A DNA stretch of 64,000 nucleotides from Candidatus Defluviibacillus avedoerensis (lineage in GTDB: Bacteria > Pseudomonadota > Gammaproteobacteria > Burkholderiales > Burkholderiaceae_C): the NCBI GenBank assembly GCA_016703665.1, contig JADJBS010000009.1, positions 124,001-188,000 on the forward strand, in the 5' to 3' direction. This document shows, in pieces, positions 28,604 through 37,645 of the stretch. How positions within the stretch are numbered: position 1 is the stretch's first letter; each line of letters begins with the position of its first letter. The position numbers and the translations under genes were made by a program. The notes beneath the pieces were generated by a model. It had not been told where the DNA came from. It saw only the letters and a list, made by a program, of their open reading frames with translations, and searched no databases.

Positions 28604-29875
28604 ATGTCAATCATCATCAAGCAGCATGTCATCGACCCTGAAATTTGCATCCGCTGCAATACCTGCGAAGCCATTTGCCCCGTGCAGGCCATCACGCACG
28701 ATTCGCGCAACTACGTGGTGGATGTGAGCAAGTGCAATTGGTGCAACGACTGCATATCGCCCTGCCCGACCGGTAGCATTGACAACTACCGCACGGTACT
28801 CAAGGCCAACGCCTATACGCTCGAAGCCCAATTTGGTTGGGACGAGTTACCCGCAGAGCTGTCCAAAGATCAACTGGCAGAGGCTGGCGCAGCGACCCCA
28901 GCAAGCCCCGCACCACAAGAACCGGTTACCAGCGCCACCCAGACCCGGGAGCCTGGGGACACGGTCTTCAACAGCGCCCAATACGGCGCCTTGCTGCCTC
29001 CATGGTCGGCTGCCCACGCCTATACCAATCTCTATGGCCCCAAAGCGGCAGAAAAATCCATCACCGCCACGGTGGTGGGTAATGTGCGCGTCACCGCCGT
29101 TGGCCGGGAATACGACACGCATCACGTCATGCTGGATTTCGGCAACATGCCCTTTCCGGTGCTGGAGGGTCAGTCCATTGGCATCATCGCGCCAGGTACG
29201 GATGCAGATGGGCGCCCACACCATGCCCGCCAGTATTCGATTGCGAGCCCCCGCAATGGCGAGCGGCCTGGCTACAACAACCTGTCGCTTACCATCAAGC
29301 GCGTGCTTGAAGACCACCAGGGCAATGCGGTGCGAGGCATTGCGTCCAACTACATGTGCGATTTGCAAGTAGGCGACAAGGTGCAAGTCATTGGCCCCTT
29401 CGGAGCAAGTTTCCTGATGCCCAACCACCCCAAATCCAGCATCGTGATGATTTGTACCGGCACCGGTTCTGCCCCCATGCGCGCCATGACCGAATGGCGG
29501 CGGCGCCTGCGCCAGTCAGGCAAATTTGAGAGCGGCAAGCTGATGCTTTTCTTTGGCGCACGAACCAAAGAGGAATTGCCCTACTTCGGGCCATTGCAGT
29601 CCCTACCCAAGGACTTCATCGACAACAATTTTGCCTTTTCAAGGACCAGCGGTAGCCCCAAGCGATATGTGCAGGACCTGATGCGTGAGCGTGCTGCTGA
29701 TTTGGCCCCATTGCTGGCAGATCCCAACGCCTACTTCTATGTCTGCGGTTTGAAGGCCATGGAGGAAGGAGTGGTTCTGGCATTGCGGGACATTGCGCAA
29801 GCAGCGGGCTTGTCGTGGGATAGCCTGAGTCAAGCGCTCAAAAAAGAAGGTCGACTCCATCTGGAAACCTATTGA
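28604..29875 (+). CDS. boxA: Benzoyl-CoA 2,3-epoxidase, reductase subunit BoxA
   Basis: About 423 residues from ATG 28604. Two 4Fe-4S ferredoxin motifs lie at the N-terminus (CIRCNTCEAICP and CNWCNDCISPCP), then a linker rich in Ala and Pro, then an FAD/NADPH ferredoxin-reductase module (RQYSIASPRNGE, CTGTGSAPMRAM, FYVCGLKAMEEG). BoxA passes electrons from NADPH to BoxB. It is the last gene of boxR-boxC-boxB-boxA. No clear terminator follows within 100 bp. Confidence 0.94.
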   Translation: MSIIIKQHVIDPEICIRCNTCEAICPVQAITHDSRNYVVDVSKCNWCNDCISPCPTGSIDNYRTVLKANAYTLEAQFGWDELPAELSKDQLAEAGAATPASPAPQEPVTSATQTREPGDTVFNSAQYGALLPPWSAAHAYTNLYGPKAAEKSITATVVGNVRVTAVGREYDTHHVMLDFGNMPFPVLEGQSIGIIAPGTDADGRPHHARQYSIASPRNGERPGYNNLSLTIKRVLEDHQGNAVRGIASNYMCDLQVGDKVQVIGPFGASFLMPNHPKSSIVMICTGTGSAPMRAMTEWRRRLRQSGKFESGKLMLFFGARTKEELPYFGPLQSLPKDFIDNNFAFSRTSGSPKRYVQDLMRERAADLAPLLADPNAYFYVCGLKAMEEGVVLALRDIAQAAGLSWDSLSQALKKEGRLHLETY

Positions 29876-29982
29876 ATGGTCGAATCCGTGAAAAATTGAC
29901 TTCTTTTTAGGTGTAACTTCAGGAAATCCTCCTAAGCTGCTGATTTATATGTTGTTTTTCTTTCAAAAAATCACAAAACACC

Positions 29983-30396
29983 TTGCATACACTGGCGAAT
30001 ACCAGTATCTTTTGGCCTTGGCATGTGCAATCAGGTTCAAAAGGTAATTCCGTGCGTTGGGGCAAACCTACTTTGCGAAACAGTTTTTTTGGTTGGCTTT
30101 CAGCCGAAGCTGAGCCAGTGCATCATTCAGATGACATTGGTATTCAGCTGGAGGAAATCCGCCATGCGATGCTTTTGTGCCTGAGCGAAACCGGCAAGCC
30201 CCGCGAACTGGCGCTTGGTAACAAGCTGCGCATGACCGACGATGTTCAGACCCTTTGGTTTGCCCGCAGTGACCTTATGCAAAGCATGGCTGCCACCATT
30301 GGCGAAACCCGTGCGCGCGAGAAGATGACCATCATCACCAAGATGTTCAACGGTTTGATTTCAGAATCCATCACAGGCCACAAGAGCCGCTACTGA
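29983..30396 (+). CDS. Hypothetical protein
   Basis: Up to 137 residues from TTG 29983; a GTG at 30052 (VRWGKPTLRNSFFGW) is an alternative start and the N-terminal 23 residues look less protein-like. The rest is mixed helical with no membrane segment (QLEEIRHAMLLCLSETG, ARSDLMQSMAATIGE). I do not recognise a family. It stands alone 107 bp after boxA and converges on ldcA with 31 bp between stops. Confidence 0.55.
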   Translation: MHTLANTSIFWPWHVQSGSKGNSVRWGKPTLRNSFFGWLSAEAEPVHHSDDIGIQLEEIRHAMLLCLSETGKPRELALGNKLRMTDDVQTLWFARSDLMQSMAATIGETRAREKMTIITKMFNGLISESITGHKSRY

Positions 30397-30427
30397 CTCG
30401 GGCGCTTTTCGGCCACTTTCGGCACCT

Positions 30428-31354
30428 CTACAAGTGCCCCCACACGATCAGCGCATCGCGCCCTTCCAAAGCCAAAGTTACGTCAGCCCCCACAGGCAGC
30501 AATACCTTCGTTGGCACATGCCCAAACGGTAGACCTTGCAGAATCGGCGCTTTGATCTGCGTTTGCAACCAATCCACCACGGTTTGCAGCTTGAATCCTT
30601 TGTCGTGCGGGGTGGCTTTGTATCCCGTAAAGCTACCCAGAACCACTGCCTTTTGTTTGGCCAGAACGCCCGCGTGCATCAACTGCGTCAGCAAGCGTTC
30701 TATGCGCCACGGGTATTCGGCCACGTCTTCCAGAAACAGGACGCCACCTTTGATTTGGGGAAAGTACGGCGTCCCCAGCAAAGACACCAGCACCGCCAGA
30801 TTGCCTCCCCACAATTTGCCATGCAACTGGCGGGGCTTGTCCTGCGCATGGGCTTTGACCCACCCCGCCACCGGCATGCGCCAACCAGCCCCCTCGCCCT
30901 GATCTTGCAGCAGGTCGTCAAAGCAAGCCAGCATGATGTCGTCGGGCTCGCCTTCCGGGCCAAAGTCTTCACCCAGTGCCGGGCCAGACCAACTGATCGC
31001 CCCGGTCTTGGCGAGCAAGGCGTTCTGAAATGCCGTGAAGTCGCTCAAACCCACAAACTGGGTGCCCTTTTCCACCGCCTTGGCAAGCGCCTTGTAGGGC
31101 AGACCGGGCAGGATGCGCGTCAGACCATAGCCGCCGCGCGATATCAGCGCCACATCTGCGCCACTGGCGGCAGCCCGTCCAATGGCGGCCACGCGGGTGG
31201 CGTCATCCCCGGCAAACCGCATGTGCGATGACAGCGCATTGGCGTCAATCTCCACCTCATGGCCCATGGCCTTGAGTCGCGCCACGCCGCGTTTGAATGC
31301 CGCCTTGTCGCGCACGGCCCCAGCGGGCGAAAAGATGTAAATATGTTTTTTCAC
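30428..31354 (-). CDS. ldcA: LD-carboxypeptidase (murein tetrapeptide carboxypeptidase, S66)
   Basis: 308 residues with S66 features: the ISRGGYGLTRILPGL block, FVGLSDFTAFQNALL, WGGNLAVLVSLLGTPYFP and the catalytic Glu/His region FLEDVAEYPWRIER ... LPFGHVPTKVLLPVGA. It removes the terminal D-Ala of recycled murein tetrapeptides in the cytoplasm. Its start overlaps the stop of the TadA fusion gene by 4 bp, so the two are translationally coupled. Confidence 0.9.
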   Translation of the reverse strand: MKKHIYIFSPAGAVRDKAAFKRGVARLKAMGHEVEIDANALSSHMRFAGDDATRVAAIGRAAASGADVALISRGGYGLTRILPGLPYKALAKAVEKGTQFVGLSDFTAFQNALLAKTGAISWSGPALGEDFGPEGEPDDIMLACFDDLLQDQGEGAGWRMPVAGWVKAHAQDKPRQLHGKLWGGNLAVLVSLLGTPYFPQIKGGVLFLEDVAEYPWRIERLLTQLMHAGVLAKQKAVVLGSFTGYKATPHDKGFKLQTVVDWLQTQIKAPILQGLPFGHVPTKVLLPVGADVTLALEGRDALIVWGHL

Positions 31355-32727
31355 GGCCTGAAGTATCGCACCGCAGCCTCGGCGATAGGGAGACCATGCT
31401 CTTGAACAAAATGCCCTGCCTGCTCAAGCACCATAGGCTCACCGCAACCCAGCACATTGCCGCGCAATGCCTGCATCACCGGCAGGCCCAGCACCGGGTC
31501 TTGCAGTCCGACGGCCATCAGCGTCTGGCCTTTCCAGTTCTTTTGCCAAAATTCACGTGCCTGACGTGAAACGGCTGCACCATCAGCATCTTCAAAATCT
31601 GGGACCATGGGTGGAAACGCCCGCAACGCCCCCCGGTAGCCTCGGTCTGGGTAGGGCGCCATGTAGGCAGCGCATTCAGCGGCAGACATGTGCGGGTTGC
31701 CTCTGGCAAACAACCGCGCCACATCAAAATCTGGGTTCTTTGCGCACATTTCCCGCCAAGCGATGAAGCCGGGCGACAACGGTGCATCGCCCGTCGCCAA
31801 GGTGGTGTTCATCACCAGCAAGCCTCGATACCTGTGTGGCGCAGCCATCGGCAAGGTCAGCCCCAGCAGACCGCCCCAGTCCTGCACCACCAGAACCACG
31901 TTCTGCAAGTCCAGCGCTTCGACGAATTCCAGCAGCACCAGTCGGTGCCAGGTGAAGGTGTGTGCATGGTCCCTTTTGGGTTTGTCACTCTTGCCAAAGC
32001 CGATCAAGTCAGGCGCGACCACCCTGTGTCCGTCCGTCTGGAAAACGGGAATCATCTTGCGGTACAGATAGCTCCAGGCTGGGTTGCCATGCAGGCAAAG
32101 GTAGGTCAAGCCAGACGGTTGCCCCGGCTCGTCCAGGTAATGCATTCGCAACCCGTTGAGGCTGGGCAAATTGCTCAGGTAGTGCGGCTGCCAGGGGTAG
32201 TCAGGTAAGTTGGCAAAGCAATCTTCGGGGGTACGCAAGGCGTCATCGCGCAAAGGAACATGGCTCAGCTTTTGCGCCTGACGGCGAGACTGGAAGAACT
32301 GCTGCAACAAGGCCTGGCTCTCAGCGCTACAGACGTCCCCGGTGACGCTGGTGTGGTGATTGATGCGTTCCTCATCGAACAGATTCAACACCGACCCTGC
32401 TGCACCTGTCTTAGGCTCTGTTGCACCAAACACCACACGGTCCAGCCGCGCGGTGATGGCCGCCCCGGCGCACATCGCGCAGGGCTCCAGTGTGACGTAC
32501 AGGCGGCAGCCCTCCAGCCGGTAATTGCCTAAGTTGGCGGCGGCGTGGCGGATGGCGACCACCTCAGCGTGGGCGCAGGGATCCTGGCTGCCGATGGCCT
32601 GGTTAAAGCCAGCACCAATGACAACGCCGTCTTTGACAACCACTGCACCCACAGGCACTTCGCCAGCCTCGAAGGCAAGCTGCGCCTGGGCCAGCGCAGC
32701 CTGCATGAAGTCATGATCGGTCTTCAC
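31351..32727 (-). CDS. tadA: Fusion: tRNA-adenosine deaminase TadA plus haloalkane-dehalogenase-like alpha/beta hydrolase
   Basis: About 458 residues from GTG 32727, placed just after the paiB stop (an ATG at 32817 would lie inside paiB). Residues 1 to about 155 are TadA: zinc/proton-shuttle motif HAEVVAIR and PCAMCAGA, EVPVGAVVV. From about 170 on is an alpha/beta hydrolase with HGNPAWSYLYRKM, nucleophile Asp in VVQDWGG and His in AGHFVQEH, as in haloalkane dehalogenases. TadA makes inosine at tRNA-Arg wobble position 34; the second half would be a separate hydrolase. No stop or frame change joins them. Confidence 0.87.
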   Translation of the reverse strand: MKTDHDFMQAALAQAQLAFEAGEVPVGAVVVKDGVVIGAGFNQAIGSQDPCAHAEVVAIRHAAANLGNYRLEGCRLYVTLEPCAMCAGAAITARLDRVVFGATEPKTGAAGSVLNLFDEERINHHTSVTGDVCSAESQALLQQFFQSRRQAQKLSHVPLRDDALRTPEDCFANLPDYPWQPHYLSNLPSLNGLRMHYLDEPGQPSGLTYLCLHGNPAWSYLYRKMIPVFQTDGHRVVAPDLIGFGKSDKPKRDHAHTFTWHRLVLLEFVEALDLQNVVLVVQDWGGLLGLTLPMAAPHRYRGLLVMNTTLATGDAPLSPGFIAWREMCAKNPDFDVARLFARGNPHMSAAECAAYMAPYPDRGYRGALRAFPPMVPDFEDADGAAVSRQAREFWQKNWKGQTLMAVGLQDPVLGLPVMQALRGNVLGCGEPMVLEQAGHFVQEHGLPIAEAAVRYFRP

Positions 32728-32731
32728 CGCG

Positions 32732-33358
32732 TTACTTGTGGGTGCCAACCATGCCCAGGCGCTCCATCCAAGCGGCCAGGGCACGTGCATTGTCATGACC
32801 CGCTCGGTAGTCGGCATACATGGCCGCGTGCGATTCGGTCCTGTGCTGGTTAAGCTTGAGCTTGCTTTGCAGTTCGGTCACGCGCAATTCAAACCCCAAA
32901 ATGCCTGCGAGCATTTTGCGCTGGAAGTCCTCCGGCAGGCCACGCCATTGGTCGGCATACGCGGGCTCGTGGTCCCCAATCAACTTCTTGAGCAGACGAT
33001 CTTTGCCAAAGTCATCGTCAATCAGGGTTACCTCGACCTTGCAGTGCACAGCCAGGTAGTTCCAGGTGGGTACACGCATGGCATCAGGGTAGACCAAGGG
33101 CGATAAATAAGCATAGGGTCCCATGAAGCACACCAGGGCTTGGGGCCGTGCACGCAGGTATTTGCCATGCGGGTTAGACTTCGCCACGTGGCCGAGCAGG
33201 CAAAGCTGGTCGCCCTCCTCCACCAGGTGAAGCGGCAAGTGGGTCACAAAAGGAAAACCCTCATCGTCGTTAGATATCAGCGACGCAAAGGGATAGGCCC
33301 GCATCAATTCGCGCGCATGGGCCTGATCTTTGGCATTGAACTGCGGGGGAAGGTACAT
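32732..33358 (-). CDS. FMN-binding negative transcriptional regulator, PaiB family
   Basis: 208 residues beginning MYLPPQFNAKDQAHARELMRAYPFA, the hallmark start of PaiB proteins, with THLPLHL and a split-barrel flavin-binding fold; PYAYLSPLVYP and VPTWNYLAVH are conserved family blocks. PaiB in Bacillus affects sporulation and degradative enzymes, but in proteobacteria its role is unclear. It is upstream of and adjacent to the TadA fusion in the same direction, and 18 bp beyond the stop of no other leftward gene except the M20 peptidase upstream. Confidence 0.87.
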   Translation of the reverse strand: MYLPPQFNAKDQAHARELMRAYPFASLISNDDEGFPFVTHLPLHLVEEGDQLCLLGHVAKSNPHGKYLRARPQALVCFMGPYAYLSPLVYPDAMRVPTWNYLAVHCKVEVTLIDDDFGKDRLLKKLIGDHEPAYADQWRGLPEDFQRKMLAGILGFELRVTELQSKLKLNQHRTESHAAMYADYRAGHDNARALAAWMERLGMVGTHK

Positions 33359-33376
33359 AAGGTTCTGCCGTGTGTT

Positions 33377-34657
33377 TTATTGCACCAGACCGCGCGAAAA
33401 ATCCATGATCAGCCGCGTCGCCAAATAGAGACGCGGCTCGATGGAGTCAATCAAGATGTATTCGTTGTCGTTGGAATGTGCGCCAAAACCCAGCAAACCA
33501 AAGCGCTCGATCACCGGGTTGGGCGTGTTCAAAGCGGCAAACGCGGCGTCTGTGCCACCACCAGCAACCGTCTCTACCACGCCCAGCGTTTTGTCGATTT
33601 CTGCATAAATCAGCTGGGCACGCTTGGTCACGGGCAATTGGGACGGCTTGAACTCCAGCGGTGGGCGGCGGCGCTCAAACGTCAACTCGACCTTGGTGTC
33701 CGCAATCAACTGGTTCTTGATGGTTTCACGCACCTTTTTTTCCAGTCCGTCATAGTCAGCCACTCGAATCACGCGCACATCGGCAGCAGCCGTCGCATAG
33801 GCCGGAATCACATTCCGGTTGGTACCGCCATTGGCCATGGTCCAGTTCATCTTGACGCCAGTCTTTGCGTCAGAAAAATCCTTGGTCTGCAGCATCTGGT
33901 GCGCCAGTTCATAAATGGCATTCAAACCTCGCTCGGGCGCGCCGCCTGCATGCGACGCCCTGCCCGTCACCTTCAGTGTCACCGCCGCAATGCCAGCTGT
34001 GGCCAGCGACAACTGATCCGAATTGGCTGGGGAACCCTCAAACGACATCGTCAAGTCATGCTCAGCCCCCAGCTTGGTGAGCAACGCGCGCGACCCAGGA
34101 GAGCTGATTTCCTCGTCCCCGTTCACCAGCACCGTCAGCGTGCCGTAGTCTTTGTAATTCAAAGCCTGCAAGGCAGCCACCGTGTGCAATATGACAGCCA
34201 CACCGGACTTGTCGTCCGAAATGCCCAGGCCGTAGGCCTTGTTGCCGTCAATGCGAAACGGTTGTTTGGCGCCCATACCCTTCAGGTAAACCGTGTCCAT
34301 GTGACCAATCAACATGATCTTCTTGCTGCCCGCGCCTGTGAACGTGGCACGCACCATGCGACCAATCTTCTCTGGCGTGTCATGCATGCGGTAAGTGTCT
34401 TCACCCGGCTCGACAAACTCCACCTTCCCGCCAAGGGCTTTCAGCCGGTCATGGACAAGCTGTGAAATCCGGTCCAGTCCTTCGCGGTCCCCGCTGCCGG
34501 ATTCAATGGCCACCAATTCCTTCAGTGTGTCCAGCAAGGGCTGCTTTTGCACCTGCGCCTGCAGCCACACCGGCATTTGCCCTGCATTGGGTGCTGCAAA
34601 AACAGGAGCAAATAATGAAATGGAAAGTGCCAGCGTGGCAAGTTTGGTCAATCGCAC
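33377..34657 (-). CDS. M20-family metallopeptidase, glutamate carboxypeptidase-like, exported
   Basis: About 426 residues from GTG 34657, which has AGGAG 8 bp upstream and begins a clean signal peptide (VRLTKLATLALSISLFAPVFA). Zinc ligands are visible in GHMDTVYLKGM and GLGISDDKSGVAV, with catalytic Glu in NGDEEISSPGSR and His at GGGTDAAFAAL-GFGAHSND. This matches carboxypeptidase G2-type enzymes, which cut C-terminal glutamate from folates or peptides. It lies 18 bp before paiB in the same direction. The physiological substrate is unknown. Confidence 0.88.
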   Translation of the reverse strand: MRLTKLATLALSISLFAPVFAAPNAGQMPVWLQAQVQKQPLLDTLKELVAIESGSGDREGLDRISQLVHDRLKALGGKVEFVEPGEDTYRMHDTPEKIGRMVRATFTGAGSKKIMLIGHMDTVYLKGMGAKQPFRIDGNKAYGLGISDDKSGVAVILHTVAALQALNYKDYGTLTVLVNGDEEISSPGSRALLTKLGAEHDLTMSFEGSPANSDQLSLATAGIAAVTLKVTGRASHAGGAPERGLNAIYELAHQMLQTKDFSDAKTGVKMNWTMANGGTNRNVIPAYATAAADVRVIRVADYDGLEKKVRETIKNQLIADTKVELTFERRRPPLEFKPSQLPVTKRAQLIYAEIDKTLGVVETVAGGGTDAAFAALNTPNPVIERFGLLGFGAHSNDNEYILIDSIEPRLYLATRLIMDFSRGLVQ

Positions 34658-34768
34658 GGGATGTCTCCTGTTGTATGGTCTGGCCATTCTAGGGCGGCGG
34701 GCAACAGCCTTACCGAAGTCGGTAGCGTGTTTACCTAAAATCCGAAGTAACTTTTCTGGGGTGCATGG

Positions 34769-35512
34769 ATGATGAACGTTGGAATTCAAATAGGTAGAGC
34801 GCTTTGTGTGGCTGTGGTAGTTTGGTCTGCGCACGCCCAGGATCGACCAGTTGTTCCGCCCGCGTCACAAACCTTTATTGATGACATCGTCTTGTTACCG
34901 GTTGAGTGTTTGCTGGTAGAACCACTGTCAGGAAAAGGGGGGCAGGATTGTTTGCGCAAGGATAAACCGGTTCAGCTGCAAACCACCAAGCCGCAATATG
35001 CTTTGCTTGACAGCTACAACGTCAATTCGCCTTATGACGTGATTTCCAAAAAGTGCACTAACCTGAGCAAACACTATCGAATGGGTACCCGTTTTTGGTG
35101 CCATAACCGCCAGGAAAACTGGTCGATTGAGTTTTCATACTATTTTCAAAGCCATCCCGCGATTAACGTTCTGTATTTGCAAGAGGTTGAGCTAAAGACC
35201 TGTGCGAGCGCCAACGTGCAAGAGTCCTTTGGTGCGGTGGTGCGAAAGTTTGGTCAACCTAGCCAGGTGCAGTCAGACGATGAACGACTGGTCTTTACCC
35301 GTCTTGATGACCGTTTGACCGTAAGCCACCGACAGAGTATTCCGGGGGAGCTGCGCTATCAGACCAATGATTTTGGCAACAGCACTTTTTCTTGCCCTGG
35401 GAATTTCTATCTTTTGTTCAAACTCCAACCCCGGCAGTTTCAGTCGGGGCGAGCCAATGTGATTGCCAAAATTCAGGCTGATCAAAGCAAAGGGTCCAGC
35501 CCCAAGTTTTAG
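34769..35512 (+). CDS. Hypothetical secreted protein
   Basis: 247 residues (ATG 34769 or 34772). The N-terminus is a signal peptide (VGIQIGRALCVAVVVWSAHA then QD). The mature part has five or so cysteines (VECLLVE, QDCLRKD, KKCTNL, FWCHN, KTCASA, FSCPG), suggesting disulfides in the periplasm, and a stretch like VQESFGAVVRKFGQPSQV. I recognise no family. It is divergent from the M20 peptidase and converges on phaB across a strong terminator. Confidence 0.7.
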   Translation: MMNVGIQIGRALCVAVVVWSAHAQDRPVVPPASQTFIDDIVLLPVECLLVEPLSGKGGQDCLRKDKPVQLQTTKPQYALLDSYNVNSPYDVISKKCTNLSKHYRMGTRFWCHNRQENWSIEFSYYFQSHPAINVLYLQEVELKTCASANVQESFGAVVRKFGQPSQVQSDDERLVFTRLDDRLTVSHRQSIPGELRYQTNDFGNSTFSCPGNFYLLFKLQPRQFQSGRANVIAKIQADQSKGSSPKF

Positions 35513-35524
35513 CGCCACTAGCAA

Positions 35525-35547
35525 AAAACCCGGCGAAGCCGGGTTTT
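35525..35547. terminator. Bidirectional rho-independent terminator between the secreted orphan and phaB
   Basis: AAAACCCGGC, loop GAA, GCCGGGTTTT: a 10-bp perfect stem with A-run and T-run on either side, so it works in both directions. It ends the phaCAB transcript from the right and the hypothetical gene from the left. Confidence 0.9.
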
Positions 35548-35580
35548 GAAGGATAGGTAAAGGCCGAATCGGCCAAAACA

Positions 35581-36318
35581 TCAACCCATGTGCAAGCCGC
35601 CGTTCACGGAGAACTCAGCACCGGTGGAATAACCACCTTCGTCTGATGCCAGCCAGGCAATGATGGAGGCAATTTCACTGGGCTTGCCCAGGCGTTTGAC
35701 GGGCACGGTGGCAATGATTTTGGCCAGCACGTCTTCGCGGATGGCGTTGACCATGTCGGTGCCGATGTAACCAGGGGCCACGGTGTTCACCGTCACGCCC
35801 TTGGTGGCCAGCTCTTGCGCCAGGGCCATCGAGAAACCGTGCATACCGGCCTTGGCGGCTGAGTAGTTGGTTTGCCCTGCTTGGCCTTTTTCGCCGTTCA
35901 CAGACGAGATGTTGATGATGCGGCCCCAGCCTTTTTCAACCATGTCGGCCACCACTTGCTTGGTGACGTTGAACATGCTGTTCAGGTTGGTTTCGATCAC
36001 GGCGTCCCAGTCTTCGCGGGTCATCTTCAGGAACATGCGGTCACGGGTGATGCCAGCGTTGTTGACCAGCACGTCGATGGTGCCGTGCTCTGCCTTGGCT
36101 TTGGAGAAGGCCTCAACGGTGGAATCCCATGCGCCGACGTTGCCAACGGATGCATAAAAGGTGTAACCCAGTTCTTTTTGCTCTGCAATCCACTTGGCGT
36201 GATCGCGCGTGGGGCCGCAGCCGGCGATGACCGTGAAGCCTTCTTTGTGCAGGCGTTGGCAGATGGCGGTACCAATGCCACCCATGCCGCCGGTGACGTA
36301 AGCTACTTTTTTACTCAT
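35581..36318 (-). CDS. phaB: Acetoacetyl-CoA reductase
   Basis: 245 residues of the short-chain dehydrogenase family: NADPH motif TGGMGGIGTAI, NNAGITRD, catalytic Ser in NISSVNGEKGQAGQ and YSAAK with Tyr and Lys. The VNGEKGQAGQTNYSAAKAG run is characteristic of PhaB. It reduces acetoacetyl-CoA to (R)-3-hydroxybutyryl-CoA for PHB synthesis. It is last in phaC-phaA-phaB and is followed by a strong terminator. Confidence 0.95.
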   Translation of the reverse strand: MSKKVAYVTGGMGGIGTAICQRLHKEGFTVIAGCGPTRDHAKWIAEQKELGYTFYASVGNVGAWDSTVEAFSKAKAEHGTIDVLVNNAGITRDRMFLKMTREDWDAVIETNLNSMFNVTKQVVADMVEKGWGRIINISSVNGEKGQAGQTNYSAAKAGMHGFSMALAQELATKGVTVNTVAPGYIGTDMVNAIREDVLAKIIATVPVKRLGKPSEIASIIAWLASDEGGYSTGAEFSVNGGLHMG

Positions 36319-36340
36319 GTGATGCTCCTGTGTGTTCGAA

Positions 36341-36405
36341 AAAAACTATAAATTTGATAGCTGCATCGGCTTGACTGATGCGCCGATGCAGGCATTTTGA
36401 CTGAA
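36341..36405. repeat. Dispersed repeat with hairpin in the phaA-phaB gap
   Basis: The AT-rich core ACTATAAATTTGATAGCTGC leads into a 10-bp perfect inverted repeat, CTGCATCGGC and GCCGATGCAG (36361-36391), then a GGCATTTTGA tail. The core aligns with copies inside genes at 8.82, 12.76, 44.16 and 51.2 kb, so this looks like the fullest copy here. As mRNA the hairpin would sit between phaA and phaB. Confidence 0.6.
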
Positions 36406-36407
36406 AA

Positions 36408-37585
36408 TTAACGCTCCAGTGCGAGGGAAACCCCCATGCCGCCACCAATGCACAGGGCGGCAAGGCCCTTCTTGGCGTCGCGGCGCTGCATTTCGTGCAG
36501 CAGCGTGACCAAAATGCGGCAACCGGACGCACCGATGGGGTGACCAATGGCAATCGCGCCACCGTTGACGTTGACCTTGGACGGGTCAAGCTCCAGCACC
36601 TTGTTCACGGCACAAGCTTGGGCAGCAAAGGCTTCGTTCAGCTCGAACAAATCGACATCAGACGCCTTCCAGCCCGCGCGGGCCAGGGCTTTTTGCGATG
36701 CAGACACGGGGCCCATGCCCATCAAGGCGGGGTCAAGACCGCTGGTGCCAAAGGCGGCAATGCGGGCCAGAGGCGTCAGGCCCAAGGCTGCAGCCTTCTT
36801 GGCAGTCATGACCACCACAGCGGCGGCGCCGTCATTGATGCCAGATGCATTTCCAGCGGTGACGCTGCCGGCCTTGTCGAAGGCGGGGCGCAAGCCAGCC
36901 AGGGCTTCGGCATTGGTCTTTTGTTGATGAATTCGTCAGAATTAAAGAGGATCGGGTCGCCCTTCTTCTGTGCGATGGAGACGGTGACGCTTTCGTCGGC
37001 AAACTTGCCTGCGGCTTGCGCTGCAGCGGCCTTGGTTTGCGAAGCCAGTGCCAGCGCGTCCTGCATGTCGCGGGTGATGCCATTGGCCTTGGCCACGTTT
37101 TCTGCGGTGATGCCCATGTGGTACTGGTTGTACACGTCCCACAGGCCATCAACGATCATGGAGTCGATCATCTTCCAGTCGCCCATGCGCTGGCCGTCGC
37201 GGCTGCCCAAGAGGACGTGGGGAGAAGCGCTCATGTTTTCCTGGCCACCGGCGACAACGATTTCGCTGTCGCCATAGGCCACGGCTTGGGCTGCCAGCAT
37301 CACGGCCTTGAGGCCGGAGCCGCAGACGGCGTTGATCGTCAAAGCCGGTACGCCGTGGGGCAGACCTGCTTTGAGCGTGGATTGACGGGCTGGGTTTTGA
37401 CCAGCGCCTGCAGCCAGCACCTGGCCCATGATGACTTCACCCACAGTTGCGGGATCGATCTTGCCGCGGGCCAAAGCCTCGCGGATCACGATAGAGCCCA
37501 GTTCTTGAGCTGACACTTTGGCCAATGAACCACCAAACTTGCCAACCGCGGTGCGGGCAGCTGAAACGATAACGATGTCTTCCAT
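36408..37585 (-). pseudogene. phaA: Acetyl-CoA acetyltransferase (beta-ketothiolase) PhaA, frameshifted
   Basis: Thiolase signatures are all there: nucleophile Cys in NAVCGSGLKAV, NASGINDGAAAVVV, GHPIGASG and CIGGGMG. PhaA condenses two acetyl-CoA to acetoacetyl-CoA. The frame breaks at 36919-36922, a TTTT run (AAAA on the coding strand) that should be five bases; restoring it gives DEFINKKTNAEALAGLRPAFDKAG and a normal length of about 392. Sequencing slip is the likely cause since the gene is otherwise intact. Confidence 0.92.
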
Positions 37586-37645
37586 TTGTCTTCCTCTAAA
37601 TTAGGATGGGTTGAACTGATTGAAACTTAAACAGTTGGCCGTGGG

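Noticed and set aside
33140..34465. 441-codon plus-strand open frame opposite the M20 peptidase and paiB
   Set aside because: Spans two real minus-strand genes and has no protein family features.
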